A program made the translations under genes and the position numbers. From Martinezella lusitana (GTDB taxonomy: Bacteria > Pseudomonadota > Alphaproteobacteria > Rhizobiales > Rhizobiaceae), in NCBI RefSeq assembly GCF_014207095.1, contig NZ_JACHBG010000002.1, positions 248,001-312,000 of the forward strand: DNA of 64,000 bases. Direction: 5' to 3'. Below, in pieces: positions 8,214-16,658 of the stretch (position 1 is the stretch's first letter; every line of letters starts with the position of its first letter). The notes beneath the pieces are model-generated. The model did not search any database and had not been told where the DNA came from. It was given only the letters and a program-made list of their open reading frames with translations.

Positions 8214-9047
8214 TCATGCGAGGGCGGTGAGGCTTTGGCTGAGTGCTTGCAGTTTGCGGCGCGCAGCCGCGTCATAGGCCTGGGCATTGGCGCGCGAAGG
8301 GCGCAATCCGTCGAAATTGAGACCGGTGCGTCGGTCCAAAGCGTCGCTCGTTGCCAGGTTCAGGATGGCGTCGGCGCCTTGCTCGACGCTGCTTAGCGGC
8401 GCAACGCCGGCCAGCCGCACCATCGTCGTATCCATATAGGTCGCCGGGTGAAGGCAATTGACGGTCACGCCTGTGCCCATCAATTCCTCGGCAAGGTCGA
8501 AGGTGAAGATGATTTGCGCCAGCTTGCTCTGGCAATAGGCACGTACACCGCTGTAGCCGCGTATCAGCATGACGTCGGCGAAATCGATTGCCTGCTGGCC
8601 GGCGGAGGCCACGTTGACGATGCGGGCGGGGGCACTCGCTCTCAAGAGCGGCAACAACCGATGCGTCAGAAGAAATCCGGCCAGGTAGTTGACGGCAAAA
8701 CGTAGCTCGTGCCCGTCACGGCTTATCTTGCGTCCCGCATCGTTGCCTCCCGTGCCGATCCCGGCATTGTTGATCAGGATATCGAGGCGATCGTGATCGC
8801 GTTCGATCGTATCGGCCAATGTCCGGACCTCATCCAGCGAGGCGAAGTCCGCGGGATAGAAGACTGCTTTTCCGCCAGCATCGCGGATGCCCGAAACCAG
8901 AGCCTCGGCCCGCGCCGTATTGCGGCCATGCACCAGTACGAGGGCTCCCGCTGCCGCCAGCTTTTCCGCGACCCGGCGGCCGACGCCATCGGTCGAACCG
9001 GTCACGAGGATTGTCTTGCCGCTCATCTTCATCGGCACTGTCTCCAT
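8214..9047 (-). CDS. Short-chain dehydrogenase/reductase
   Basis: The 277-residue product is a classical-type SDR. It has T-G-S-T-D-G-V-G near residues 16-23, N-N-A-G at about 92-95, and an intact Y-C-Q-S-K catalytic motif at about 170-174 followed by H-P-A-T-Y. Overall layout recalls retinol-dehydrogenase-like or WWOX-like SDRs; the substrate is unknown. Starts at residues 6 and 8 are also possible. The gene is divergent from an XRE-type regulator whose start is 86 nt away, which commonly indicates local regulation. Confidence 0.88.
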   Translation of the reverse strand: METVPMKMSGKTILVTGSTDGVGRRVAEKLAAAGALVLVHGRNTARAEALVSGIRDAGGKAVFYPADFASLDEVRTLADTIERDHDRLDILINNAGIGTGGNDAGRKISRDGHELRFAVNYLAGFLLTHRLLPLLRASAPARIVNVASAGQQAIDFADVMLIRGYSGVRAYCQSKLAQIIFTFDLAEELMGTGVTVNCLHPATYMDTTMVRLAGVAPLSSVEQGADAILNLATSDALDRRTGLNFDGLRPSRANAQAYDAAARRKLQALSQSLTALA

Positions 9048-9132
9048 CTTGTCGGTAACCGATATTTGGCAGCTTGCGGAGACGGCAAACAGTTCTCACT
9101 TTATCCTAGTATTGATCCTGCTATGATAAGCG

Positions 9133-9996
9133 ATGACCATCAATCCGAGCCAAACGATCATCGAGGCCAGACGTCGCGAGTTCGGCGCCTTCCTTCGTTC
9201 CAGACGCGAAAAGCTGATGCCGGCCGACGTTGGTCTTCCCGAAGGGTTTCGGCGTCGAACGCCTGGGCTGCGGCGCGAGGAGGTCGCGCTCCTGGCCGGT
9301 GTCGGCACCACTTGGTATACATGGCTGGAGCAGGGCAGGGATGTGCGCGCATCCGCGGAGGTCCTATCGGCGCTCGCGGACGCATTGCGGCTTGACCCGG
9401 CCGAGCGGCGCCATCTTTTTACGCTCAGCGATCGACCCTCCGCAGATCTGCCCTTGCATGGGCCGGAGGATGTGCCGGGCGCGCTACAGCGCATGCTTGT
9501 CAGCCTTGCCGGTCAGCCGGCCTATGTTCTAGGCCGACGCTGGGATGTGCTGGCCTGGAATGCAGCTGCTGTCGCACTTTTCGGAGATTATGGTCTGCTG
9601 GAGGGGGATGCGCGCAACAGCGTCCATCGGGTGTTCACAGACCCCGCCCATCGGAAGCTTCTCGTTGATTGGGAAAGCGTGGCGGCGAATTCGCTCGCAA
9701 TGTTCCGTGCCGATAGCGCCCGTTACGCCGGCGATCCCGATTTTGAACGCTTGATTGCCACTCTGACGCGGGCAAGTCCCGAGTTCCGCGCATGGTGGCC
9801 GAGGCAGGATGTTTTGCGGCCTCTTGCTGGCCACAAGCGGTTGCGCCATCCCGAAGGCGGGATGATGACATTCGAATATACCGCGCTTGCGGTTATGGAT
9901 CGACCCGATATGAAGCTGGTGGTCTATACGCCGCTCGACGAGGATGGGACGAGCGTCAGGCTGAAAGAGCTGCTGCGCCGGCACAGCGCCACGTAG
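9133..9996 (+). CDS. XRE-family regulator with MmyB-like ligand-binding domain
   Basis: The 287-residue product starts with an HTH_31/XRE helix-turn-helix (residues 10-80, containing the subfamily hallmark T-P-G-L-R-R-E-E-V-A and T-W-Y-T-W-L-E-Q-G). It continues with an MmyB-like PAS-type domain (about 110-285, W-D-V-L-A-W-N and later P-E-F-R-x-W-W). Proteins of this type often regulate an adjacent divergent SDR gene, as here. The ligand is unknown. Confidence 0.9.
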   Translation: MTINPSQTIIEARRREFGAFLRSRREKLMPADVGLPEGFRRRTPGLRREEVALLAGVGTTWYTWLEQGRDVRASAEVLSALADALRLDPAERRHLFTLSDRPSADLPLHGPEDVPGALQRMLVSLAGQPAYVLGRRWDVLAWNAAAVALFGDYGLLEGDARNSVHRVFTDPAHRKLLVDWESVAANSLAMFRADSARYAGDPDFERLIATLTRASPEFRAWWPRQDVLRPLAGHKRLRHPEGGMMTFEYTALAVMDRPDMKLVVYTPLDEDGTSVRLKELLRRHSAT

Positions 9997-10026
9997 TTTT
10001 CATTCCAAGCGGTTGCGTCCTGCTTC

Positions 10027-10350
10027 TTAGCTCTCCAGATCGCTCTTCAACTGATCGAGAATGGTGAGGGCGTGGCCGGCGTAGGCACTGATCCAGCGGT
10101 CGTGAATCTGCTTGATCGGCAGGCTGTTCAAATGGTTCCAGCGCTCGCGCCCGTCTTTCCTGGCGATGACGAGATCCGCTTCCTCAAGAACCTTCAGGTG
10201 CTGCATGACGGTGCAGCGGTCCATATCCGGAAAGGCCTCGCAGAGCGTACCTGTCGTGCGCGGTGCATCCTTCAGCATGTCCAGAATCTCGCGCCGCCGC
10301 CGATGGGCGAGGGCCTTGAAAATGAGGTCGCTATCCGATTCGTTTGACAT
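10027..10350 (-). CDS. ArsR-family transcriptional regulator
   Basis: The 107-residue product is a winged-helix regulator: A-L-A-H-x-x-R-R-E-I-L at residues 13-23, and a recognition helix around C-T-V-M-Q-H-L-K-V-L-E at about 46-56, followed by the wing R-K-D-G-R-E-R. It has no cysteine cluster typical of metal sensing, so it belongs to the non-metal subgroup usually paired with an AHSA1/SRPBCC gene. Such a gene is divergent at 10424. A palindrome overlaps its own start codon. Confidence 0.9.
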   Translation of the reverse strand: MSNESDSDLIFKALAHRRRREILDMLKDAPRTTGTLCEAFPDMDRCTVMQHLKVLEEADLVIARKDGRERWNHLNSLPIKQIHDRWISAYAGHALTILDQLKSDLES

Positions 10351-10368
10351 GTTATGTTTTTATAACAT
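10349..10368. promoter_or_regulatory. Inverted repeat in the ArsR/SRPBCC divergent promoter
   Basis: ATGTTAT (10349-10355) and ATAACAT (10362-10368) form a 7-bp inverted repeat with a 6-nt spacer. It overlaps the start codon of the ArsR gene and lies 56 nt before the SRPBCC start. It is a likely autoregulatory ArsR operator. Confidence 0.65.
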
Positions 10369-10423
10369 AATGCGGCCATTCGCAATGGAGCGATGGTGGC
10401 AAACTGACAACGGAGGAGATGTC

Positions 10424-10906
10424 ATGACATTGAATGTTCGGATTTCGGGACGGATCGGCCGCAAGGTCGATGAGGTCTTCGATGCTGTCGTCAATCCCAA
10501 GAAGCTCTCGAGCTACTTCACCACCATCGGCGGTGCGAGCGGGCCGCTGGTGGCCGGCACGACAGTCATCTGGTGGAAGAATACGCCTGTGGAGGTCAAT
10601 GAAGTGGAAGACGGCAAGCGTATCGTCCTCCACTGGGAAGGCGGCAATGGAGATGATGGCATCCGCTACAAAACCAGGGTCGAGATGACGTTCGATGCTC
10701 TGGATGATGGTGGTACGCTCGTCATCATCGAAGAATCCGGCTGGCGTGACGACGAAGCCGGCCGCCGCGGCACCTACCTGAATTGCGAGGGATGGACCCA
10801 GATGCTTTGCTGCATGAAGGCCTTCGTCGAATATGGCATCAACCTGCGCGAAGGCTTCTTCCGCAGCGAGATGCGCGGCGAACCGGCTGAGGCGCCGGAT
10901 CGCTAA
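10424..10906 (+). CDS. SRPBCC (AHSA1-like) domain protein
   Basis: The 160-residue product fits the START/AHSA1 fold: an N-terminal I-G-R-K-V-D-E-V-F-D-A-V-V segment, a central W-W-K-N-T-P strand and V-x-H-W-E, and a C-terminal helix beginning G-W-T-Q-M-L-C-C-M-K. Such proteins form a hydrophobic cavity; the ligand is unknown. The ATG at 10424 has a good ribosome-binding site (GGAGGAGA, 10411-10418). It is divergent from the ArsR-type gene, a frequent pair in which the regulator controls the SRPBCC gene. Confidence 0.88.
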   Translation: MTLNVRISGRIGRKVDEVFDAVVNPKKLSSYFTTIGGASGPLVAGTTVIWWKNTPVEVNEVEDGKRIVLHWEGGNGDDGIRYKTRVEMTFDALDDGGTLVIIEESGWRDDEAGRRGTYLNCEGWTQMLCCMKAFVEYGINLREGFFRSEMRGEPAEAPDR

Positions 10907-10934
10907 AGCGCCTTAATATTATGAAAAATGCCCC

Positions 10935-10970
10935 TCGACTCATCCGTGCGGTCATACGCGGATGAGTCGA
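10935..10970 (+). terminator. Strong hairpin after the SRPBCC gene
   Basis: A perfect 12-bp stem, TCGACTCATCCG (10935-10946) with CGGATGAGTCGA (10959-10970), lies 29 nt after the stop codon. A short T-run follows. It is probably the transcription terminator. Confidence 0.65.
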
Positions 10971-11546
10971 TTTATGTCTGCCATCGTATTTCCAATCGCA
11001 GATTGCGGGGTTTCATCGAGCGAATAGTGAAGTTATCTATTCAGCGTTGTGACGTATTCTGGGAGATCGCGCAAAACTTGGCTTTGTCCGCCTTTCTCTC
11101 CACGCGCAAGCCGCCTTCGAAAGGCGCATTGGGGCAGGTGACCGGACAGGCAATTCCTGATAGGGAGCTGCGCCCAAGGCGAGATATCAAGGTTGCTTTT
11201 GTGCAACGAGAGCATGTGCAAAAGCTGGCGGAGTGAGAGAATCCCTCAAATAACGACAGATTCATCGCTGGTGAAACCTAGCCTGCGCCAAAATTGCCTA
11301 AATTTAGAATGATGGGGGCTCGCATCAAAACGGGCCTATGAAAGAAATGCAGGACTGTAACATAAAGACATACTGTCGGTGTTACTGAGGATCCAAACAA
11401 TCAGGGCCGACCTGGAACCGGATGAATTTATGTCGATTCGACCCGAAATCATCCGGTTCCGGAATCAAATTAGATAGAGCGTGATGTTGTCCGAAAACCG
11501 CTTGCACTTTTCGGCATCACGCTCCAGGTCAACAAGCGGGTAGAGC
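10971..11546. other. Intergenic region with no convincing gene
   Basis: Between the terminator and lpiA, two short overlapping frames exist (10928-11236 plus, 11041-11265 minus). Neither shows family resemblance, coding bias or a good ribosome-binding site. The last 70 nt hold a palindromic repeat (11477-11524). The lpiA promoter must lie here, but I cannot assign it. Confidence 0.5.
11477..11524. repeat. Palindromic repeat unit, second type (RIME-like)
   Basis: Nested inverted repeats: GAGCGTGATG (11477-11486) with CATCACGCTC (11515-11524), and inside them CCGAAAA (11491-11497) with TTTTCGG (11508-11514). It ends 22 nt before the lpiA start. The same type in the opposite orientation is at 54688-54732. 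Confidence 0.75.
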
Positions 11547-14156
11547 ATGTCGAGTTCAATCGATCTGGAAAATGCCGATGAGGAAATGGAAGAGCGTGGC
11601 GGTATTGTCGGTTTCCTCAATCGCAACCGCACGCTGATCGTCGCCGTCCTCACCGTTGCAGTCTTCTGCATAGCCGCCTACGCGATCTATGATCTGACCA
11701 ACGAAGTCCGCTACGACGACGTCGTGCATGCCCTGACCACGACGAAGATCTCCTCGGTGCTCCTGGCGCTGCTTTTCACGGGGCTGAGCTTCGCCTCCTT
11801 GATCGTCTACGATCAGAACGCACTCGACTATATCGGCAAGAAGTTGCCCTTGCCGCACGTGGCACTCACCTCGTTCAGCGCTTATGCCGTGGGCAATACC
11901 GCCGGCTTCGGCGCGCTCAGCGCCGGTGCGATCCGCTATCGCGCCTATGCCCGGATGGGCCTGTCGCCCGACGACATCACCCGTGTCATCGCATTCGTTA
12001 CGCTTGCCTTCGGCCTTGGCCTGGCCGCCGTCGGCGCGATCGCGCTGCTTGTCATCGCCGATGAGATCGGGCCACTGATCAGCGTCAGCGGCCTTTGGCT
12101 GCGTCTCGTTGCCGGCGCTATTCTCGCGGCGCTTGCCTTCGTCGTCTTTGCAGGACGCAATGGCCGCGAAATTCGGCTCGGCCCCGTTGCCGTGCGTCTG
12201 CCGGATTCGCGCACCTGGTCGCGGCAGTTCCTGGTCACCGCATTCGACATCGCCGCCTCGGCTTCCGTGCTCTACGTGCTGCTGCCGGATACCTCGATCG
12301 GCTGGCCGGGCTTCTTCGCTATTTATGCCATCGCCGTCGGTCTCGGCGTCCTCAGCCACGTTCCGGCCGGCTTCGGCGTTTTCGAGACGATCATCATCGC
12401 CTGGCTCGGCAGCTCGGTGAACGAAGATGCGGTGCTGAGTTCGCTGGTTCTCTATCGCGTCATCTACAACGTCATTCCGCTCGTCATCGCGATTGCCGCG
12501 ATCTCGTTGGCGGAACTTCGCCGCTTCGTCGATCATCCCGCCGCATCGAGCATGCGCCGTGTCGGCGGCCGCCTGATGCCGCAATTGCTGTCAGCCTTTG
12601 CGCTGCTGCTCGGCATGATGTTGATCTTTTCGAGCGTGACGCCGACGCCCGACCAGAACCTGATCGTCCTGTCCGACTATCTGCCCCTGCCTGTCGTCGA
12701 AAGCGCGCATTTCTTTTCCAGCCTTCTCGGGCTGACCATCGTCGTTGCCGCACGCGGTCTCGGGCAGCGGCTCGACGGCGCATGGTGGGTATCGATTTTC
12801 TCGGCGGCATTCGCCCTTTTGCTGTCGCTGCTGAAGGCCATCGCCGTTGTCGAAGCCGGCTTGCTGGCTTTCTTCATCTTCAGTCTCGTCGTCAGCCGCC
12901 GGCTCTTCAACCGGCCGGCATCGCTTTTGAGCCAGACGCTCACGGCCGGATGGCTGACAGCTATCGCGGTGATCTGCATCGGTGCCGTCGTGGTGCTCTT
13001 TTTCGTCTATCGCGATGTCGGATATAGCAACCAGCTCTGGTGGCAATTCGAATTCGCCGATGAAGCGCCGCGCGGGCTGCGCGCCGCGCTCGGCATTTCC
13101 ATTCTGTCGTCAGCGATCGCGATCTTCAGCTTGCTGCGCCCGGCCGCGAAGCGGCTCGAGCCGGTCACGGGCGATGTGGTGGCGCGGGCGGTCGAGATCG
13201 TCCGCAGACAGGGCATTGCCGACGCCAATCTCGTGCGTATGGGCGACAAGAACATCATGTTCTCGGAAAAGGGCGATGCCTTCATCATGTATGGCAAGCA
13301 AGGCCGCTCCTGGATCGCGCTCTTCGATCCCGTCGGCCCGCGTCACGCACTCCCCGACCTCATCTGGCGCTTTGTCGAAACGGCCCGCGCTGCCGGCTGC
13401 CGTTCCGTTTTCTATCAGATCTCGCCGGCACTGCTTTCCTATTGCGCGGACGCTGGTTTGCGCGCCTTCAAACTCGGCGAACTGGCGGTGGTCAATCTGT
13501 CGAATTTCGAACTGAAAGGCGGCAAATGGGCCAATCTCCGGCAGACGGCAAGCCGCGCAGTTCGCGACGGACTAGAATTTGCCGTTATCCAGCCCCAAGA
13601 TATAGCGGAGGTGATGGACGATCTGGCCCATGTTTCCGACACATGGCTGGCCGATCACAATGCCAAGGAAAAAGGCTTTTCGCTGGGCGCGTTCGATCCG
13701 GACTATGTGAGATCACAGCCGGTAGGCATATTGAAGAAGGATGGGAAGATCGTCGCTTTTGCGAATATTCTGATGACGGAGACCAAGGAAGAAGGATCCG
13801 TCGACCTGATGCGCTTTTCGCCCGATGCCCCGAAAGGTTCGATGGATTTCCTGTTCGTTCAGGTCCTCGAATACCTCAAGGGCGAGGGCTTTCATCGTTT
13901 CAACCTCGGCATGGCGCCGCTATCGGGCATGTCGAGGCGGGAATCGGCACCCGTTTGGGATAGGGTCGGGGGAACGGTGTTCGAACACGGTGAGCGCTTC
14001 TACAACTTCAAAGGGCTTCGTGCCTTCAAATCAAAGTTTCATCCCGAATGGCAGCCGCGCTATCTGGCTGTTTCGGGCGGTGTGAGTCCGATAATCGCGT
14101 TGATGGATGCTACATTCCTCATCGGGGGCGGACTTAAGGGGGTCGTGAGGAAATGA
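11547..14156 (+). CDS. lpiA: Lysyl-phosphatidylglycerol synthase/flippase (MprF/LpiA)
   Basis: MprF proteins transfer lysine from Lys-tRNA to phosphatidylglycerol and flip the product, giving a cationic membrane surface that resists cationic peptides and, in Rhizobium tropici, responds to low pH. The 869-residue length is typical. Residues 30-545 carry about 14 hydrophobic segments (flippase and synthase membrane part), and residues about 560-865 form the DUF2156 GNAT-like aminoacyltransferase domain (motifs F-x-D-P-V-G-P, N-L-S, F-N-L-G-M-A-P-L-S-G). The downstream gene overlaps by 4 nt (ATGA), matching the lpiA-atvA operon. Confidence 0.95.
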   Translation: MSSSIDLENADEEMEERGGIVGFLNRNRTLIVAVLTVAVFCIAAYAIYDLTNEVRYDDVVHALTTTKISSVLLALLFTGLSFASLIVYDQNALDYIGKKLPLPHVALTSFSAYAVGNTAGFGALSAGAIRYRAYARMGLSPDDITRVIAFVTLAFGLGLAAVGAIALLVIADEIGPLISVSGLWLRLVAGAILAALAFVVFAGRNGREIRLGPVAVRLPDSRTWSRQFLVTAFDIAASASVLYVLLPDTSIGWPGFFAIYAIAVGLGVLSHVPAGFGVFETIIIAWLGSSVNEDAVLSSLVLYRVIYNVIPLVIAIAAISLAELRRFVDHPAASSMRRVGGRLMPQLLSAFALLLGMMLIFSSVTPTPDQNLIVLSDYLPLPVVESAHFFSSLLGLTIVVAARGLGQRLDGAWWVSIFSAAFALLLSLLKAIAVVEAGLLAFFIFSLVVSRRLFNRPASLLSQTLTAGWLTAIAVICIGAVVVLFFVYRDVGYSNQLWWQFEFADEAPRGLRAALGISILSSAIAIFSLLRPAAKRLEPVTGDVVARAVEIVRRQGIADANLVRMGDKNIMFSEKGDAFIMYGKQGRSWIALFDPVGPRHALPDLIWRFVETARAAGCRSVFYQISPALLSYCADAGLRAFKLGELAVVNLSNFELKGGKWANLRQTASRAVRDGLEFAVIQPQDIAEVMDDLAHVSDTWLADHNAKEKGFSLGAFDPDYVRSQPVGILKKDGKIVAFANILMTETKEEGSVDLMRFSPDAPKGSMDFLFVQVLEYLKGEGFHRFNLGMAPLSGMSRRESAPVWDRVGGTVFEHGERFYNFKGLRAFKSKFHPEWQPRYLAVSGGVSPIIALMDATFLIGGGLKGVVRK

Positions 14157-15550
14157 TTTTGAAATACGCAATGTCATTGGCTTTCGGTTGCATGTTGTCG
14201 GCGGGCCTGCTGGTGTCGGGTCAGGCACGAGCGGAAGCCGACGATACCAAATACGATCTGGGCATGATCCCGTCGCCGCATATCATGCGCCCACAAGGCA
14301 AGGTCTCGAATGAAGTCGTCCTGATTTCCGATCTTGCCGGCTGGGGCGACAAGGAGAAGGCCGTTGCCGACAAGCTCGTCGCCAATGGCTCGCTCGTCAT
14401 CGGTATCGACTATCCGTCCTTTCTGACGTCGCTCAACAATTACGACGTCAAGAAGAACGACGGCTGCATCTACATCGTCGCGGACCTGGAATCGCTGAGC
14501 CAGCAGGTGCAACGCTCCTTTGCCGACAGCACTTATCAATCACCGATCATCGCCGGCGTCGGTGCCGGTGGCGCGATGGCGCTGACGATCGCGGCCCAGA
14601 CCCCGGATGCTACGGTCGCAGGCACGCTTGCCGTTGACCCGGCAGCCGGTATCGCCCTGAAGCAGGAGTTGTGCACGCCGGCCGAGAAGAAGACCGATGG
14701 CGACATGGTGTCCTTCGGCCTGCAGGAAGGCGCGCTGCCGGATCCGATCGTGGTGAGCTTCACGGCGAATGCACCGAAAGATGGCCGTGACCATGTTACA
14801 GACATCCAGAAGGACCATCCCGAGGTCCAGACCACGGATTCGAGCAATACCGACACCTATGCCACGCTTGAGGCTTCGCTCGTCGACCTGATCAAGTCGA
14901 TCGACGACGCCAAGTCGCCGCTCGGCCTGCCGCTCGACATCATGGAAGCGACGCCGACCGAGGATACGCTTGCCATCGTCTATTCCGGCGATGGCGGCTG
15001 GCGCGACATCGACAAGGAAGTTGGCAGCTATCTGCAGGATCAGGGCATTCCGGTGGTGGGCGTCGATTCCCTGCATTATTTCTGGACAGAGCGGGATCCG
15101 CAGCAGACGGCCAATGACCTCGCCCGGATCATCGATTTCTACACCAAGCGCTTCAAGGTCAAGCATGTGGTGCTGGTCGGCTACTCCTTCGGCGCCGACG
15201 TGCTGCCGGCGAGCTATAATCGCCTGCCGCAAGCGGCAAAGGACAAGATCGTGCAGATGTCGCTGCTGTCGCTCTCACAGAGGGTTGACTATGTGATTTC
15301 GGTCATGGGTTGGCTCGGCGCATCGAGCGAAGGCAAGGGCGGAGATCCGATCAAGGACCTCAAGTCGATCAATCCGAAAATGGTCCAGTGCGTCTATGGC
15401 AAGGACGATGACGAAGATGTCGCGTGCCCGTTGCTCAAGGACACCGGCGCCGAAATCATCGCCATGAGCGGCGGCCACCACTTCGACGATGATTATGAGG
15501 CTTTGTCCAACCATATCATCAACGGTCTGAAGAGCCGTCTCGGCGAATGA
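14153..15550 (+). CDS. atvA: AtvA/AcvB periplasmic virulence-type protein (VirJ-like)
   Basis: AtvA and Agrobacterium AcvB are periplasmic proteins encoded with lpiA; AcvB is reported to hydrolyse lysyl-phosphatidylglycerol, and atvA is needed for acid tolerance in R. tropici. The 465-residue product has a signal peptide (residues 1-27, ending Q-A-R-A). It has two alpha/beta-hydrolase-like halves. The C-terminal half contains the nucleophile elbow G-Y-S-F-G-A-D with Ser345 and a late G-G-H-H-F-D-D segment supplying a candidate catalytic His. The 4-nt overlap with lpiA indicates translational coupling. A strong hairpin follows. Confidence 0.93.
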   Translation: MILKYAMSLAFGCMLSAGLLVSGQARAEADDTKYDLGMIPSPHIMRPQGKVSNEVVLISDLAGWGDKEKAVADKLVANGSLVIGIDYPSFLTSLNNYDVKKNDGCIYIVADLESLSQQVQRSFADSTYQSPIIAGVGAGGAMALTIAAQTPDATVAGTLAVDPAAGIALKQELCTPAEKKTDGDMVSFGLQEGALPDPIVVSFTANAPKDGRDHVTDIQKDHPEVQTTDSSNTDTYATLEASLVDLIKSIDDAKSPLGLPLDIMEATPTEDTLAIVYSGDGGWRDIDKEVGSYLQDQGIPVVGVDSLHYFWTERDPQQTANDLARIIDFYTKRFKVKHVVLVGYSFGADVLPASYNRLPQAAKDKIVQMSLLSLSQRVDYVISVMGWLGASSEGKGGDPIKDLKSINPKMVQCVYGKDDDEDVACPLLKDTGAEIIAMSGGHHFDDDYEALSNHIINGLKSRLGE

Positions 15551-15553
15551 CAG

Positions 15554-15594
15554 ATCGATGCGGGCGGCTGATTTGCGCAGCCGCTCGCATCGAT
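15554..15594 (+). terminator. Terminator-like hairpin after atvA
   Basis: ATCGATGCG-G-GCGGCTG (15554-15570) pairs with CAGCCGC-T-CGCATCGAT (15578-15594) across a 7-nt loop with one mismatch. It begins 4 nt after the stop codon. There is no clear T-tract. Confidence 0.6.
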
Positions 15595-15770
15595 ATTCTC
15601 CCATAATGCGGGCACTTCCTTCCGATATGGAGGCAGTCGAACGCGGCGAGCGGACCTTTCCGGGGTTTGCCGCCCAGCAATCATTTGCTTCTTGCTACGG
15701 CTGCGGTTAGTCGGAAGAAGTACCTATCGCGAGCAGTGCGGCTGGCGCCGTCATTCGCTTTCACGCCTCA

Positions 15771-15866
15771 AGCATTTCCGCTTCAAACGCTGTCGCGGGA
15801 ATGCTCTGTTTTTTGTCGTTACGCAATTCCAGCAAACCGCTGCGCATTTTTGCTGGAATTGCTCTA
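15771..15866. repeat. Composite palindromic intergenic element (RIME1-like)
   Basis: Unit one pairs AGCATTTCCGC (15771-15781) with GCGGGAATGCT (15795-15805), one mismatch. Unit two pairs GCAATTCCAGCAAA (15823-15836) perfectly with TTTGCTGGAATTGC (15849-15862). The architecture equals that at 6746-6847. It ends about 14 nt before the HAD start codon. Confidence 0.8.
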
Positions 15867-15879
15867 GAAAGGGCCTGCC

Positions 15880-16554
15880 TTGTCCGCCGCACAGTCTTCC
15901 GCCTTCGCCAAATCCTATTCCGGCTTCCTGTTCGACATGGATGGCACGATCATCAATTCGATCGCCGCTGCCGAACGCGTCTGGGGCAATTGGGCCCGCA
16001 GCAAGGGTCTCGATGTCGAGAAGTTCATGCCGACCATGCATGGCAAGCGCGGCGTCGACACGATCGGCCAATTGAACCTGCCCGGAGTCGATCCGGTTGC
16101 CGAGTCGAACCTGATCATGGAAGCGGAAATTGCCGACATCGAGGGCGTGGTCGCGCTGCCCGGCGCTATCGATTTTCTTGCATCCCTGCCGCCGGAGCGC
16201 TGGGCGATCGTGACGTCCTCCCCATATCGTCTGGCGATGGCCCGCCTTGATGCCGCAGGCATCCCTGTGCCGCGCTTCATCGTGACTGCAGAGGATGTCA
16301 AGGTCGGCAAGCCAGATCCGCAGGGCTATATCCTCGGGGCGCAACGCCTTGGTCTGCGCACCTCGGATTGCCTGGTGTTCGAGGATGTGATGGCGGGTAT
16401 CAAGGCCGGCGAGGCAGCCGGCGCGGATGTGCTTGTCATTACCGCGACGCACTCCCATCCCGTGGAAACCGATCACTCGACGCTGCTGAACTATGAAAAT
16501 GTTCGTGCGCATGTCGACGGCAACGGCAAGATGTCTCTTGTCCGTAACGGCTGA
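15880..16554 (+). CDS. HAD-family sugar phosphatase-like hydrolase
   Basis: The 224-residue product is a subfamily I HAD phosphatase. Motif I D-M-D-G-T lies at residues 19-23 (Asp19 nucleophile, Asp21 acid/base), motif II T-S-S-P at about 111-114, motif III K-x-G-K-P-D-P at about 141-147, and motif IV F-E-D-V-x-A-G near 167-173. The layout resembles sugar-phosphate or 2-deoxyglucose-6-phosphate phosphatases; the substrate is not known. The start is TTG at 15880, preceded by GAAAGGG; no nearer ATG keeps the N-terminal strand. It sits directly downstream of a RIME-like element. Confidence 0.9.
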   Translation: MSAAQSSAFAKSYSGFLFDMDGTIINSIAAAERVWGNWARSKGLDVEKFMPTMHGKRGVDTIGQLNLPGVDPVAESNLIMEAEIADIEGVVALPGAIDFLASLPPERWAIVTSSPYRLAMARLDAAGIPVPRFIVTAEDVKVGKPDPQGYILGAQRLGLRTSDCLVFEDVMAGIKAGEAAGADVLVITATHSHPVETDHSTLLNYENVRAHVDGNGKMSLVRNG

Positions 16555-16658
16555 TATGCCGGATAGGCCATGCGATTGCCGCATGTCGCTTTCGCGCATT
16601 GCATTGGGTGGCCGGCTCATTATGTTTTCGTGATATCATAGATTTTTGCGAAGATCCG

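Noticed and set aside
10928..11265. Two overlapping short frames in the gap before lpiA
   Set aside because: No ribosome-binding site, no family resemblance, and one begins in a terminator hairpin.
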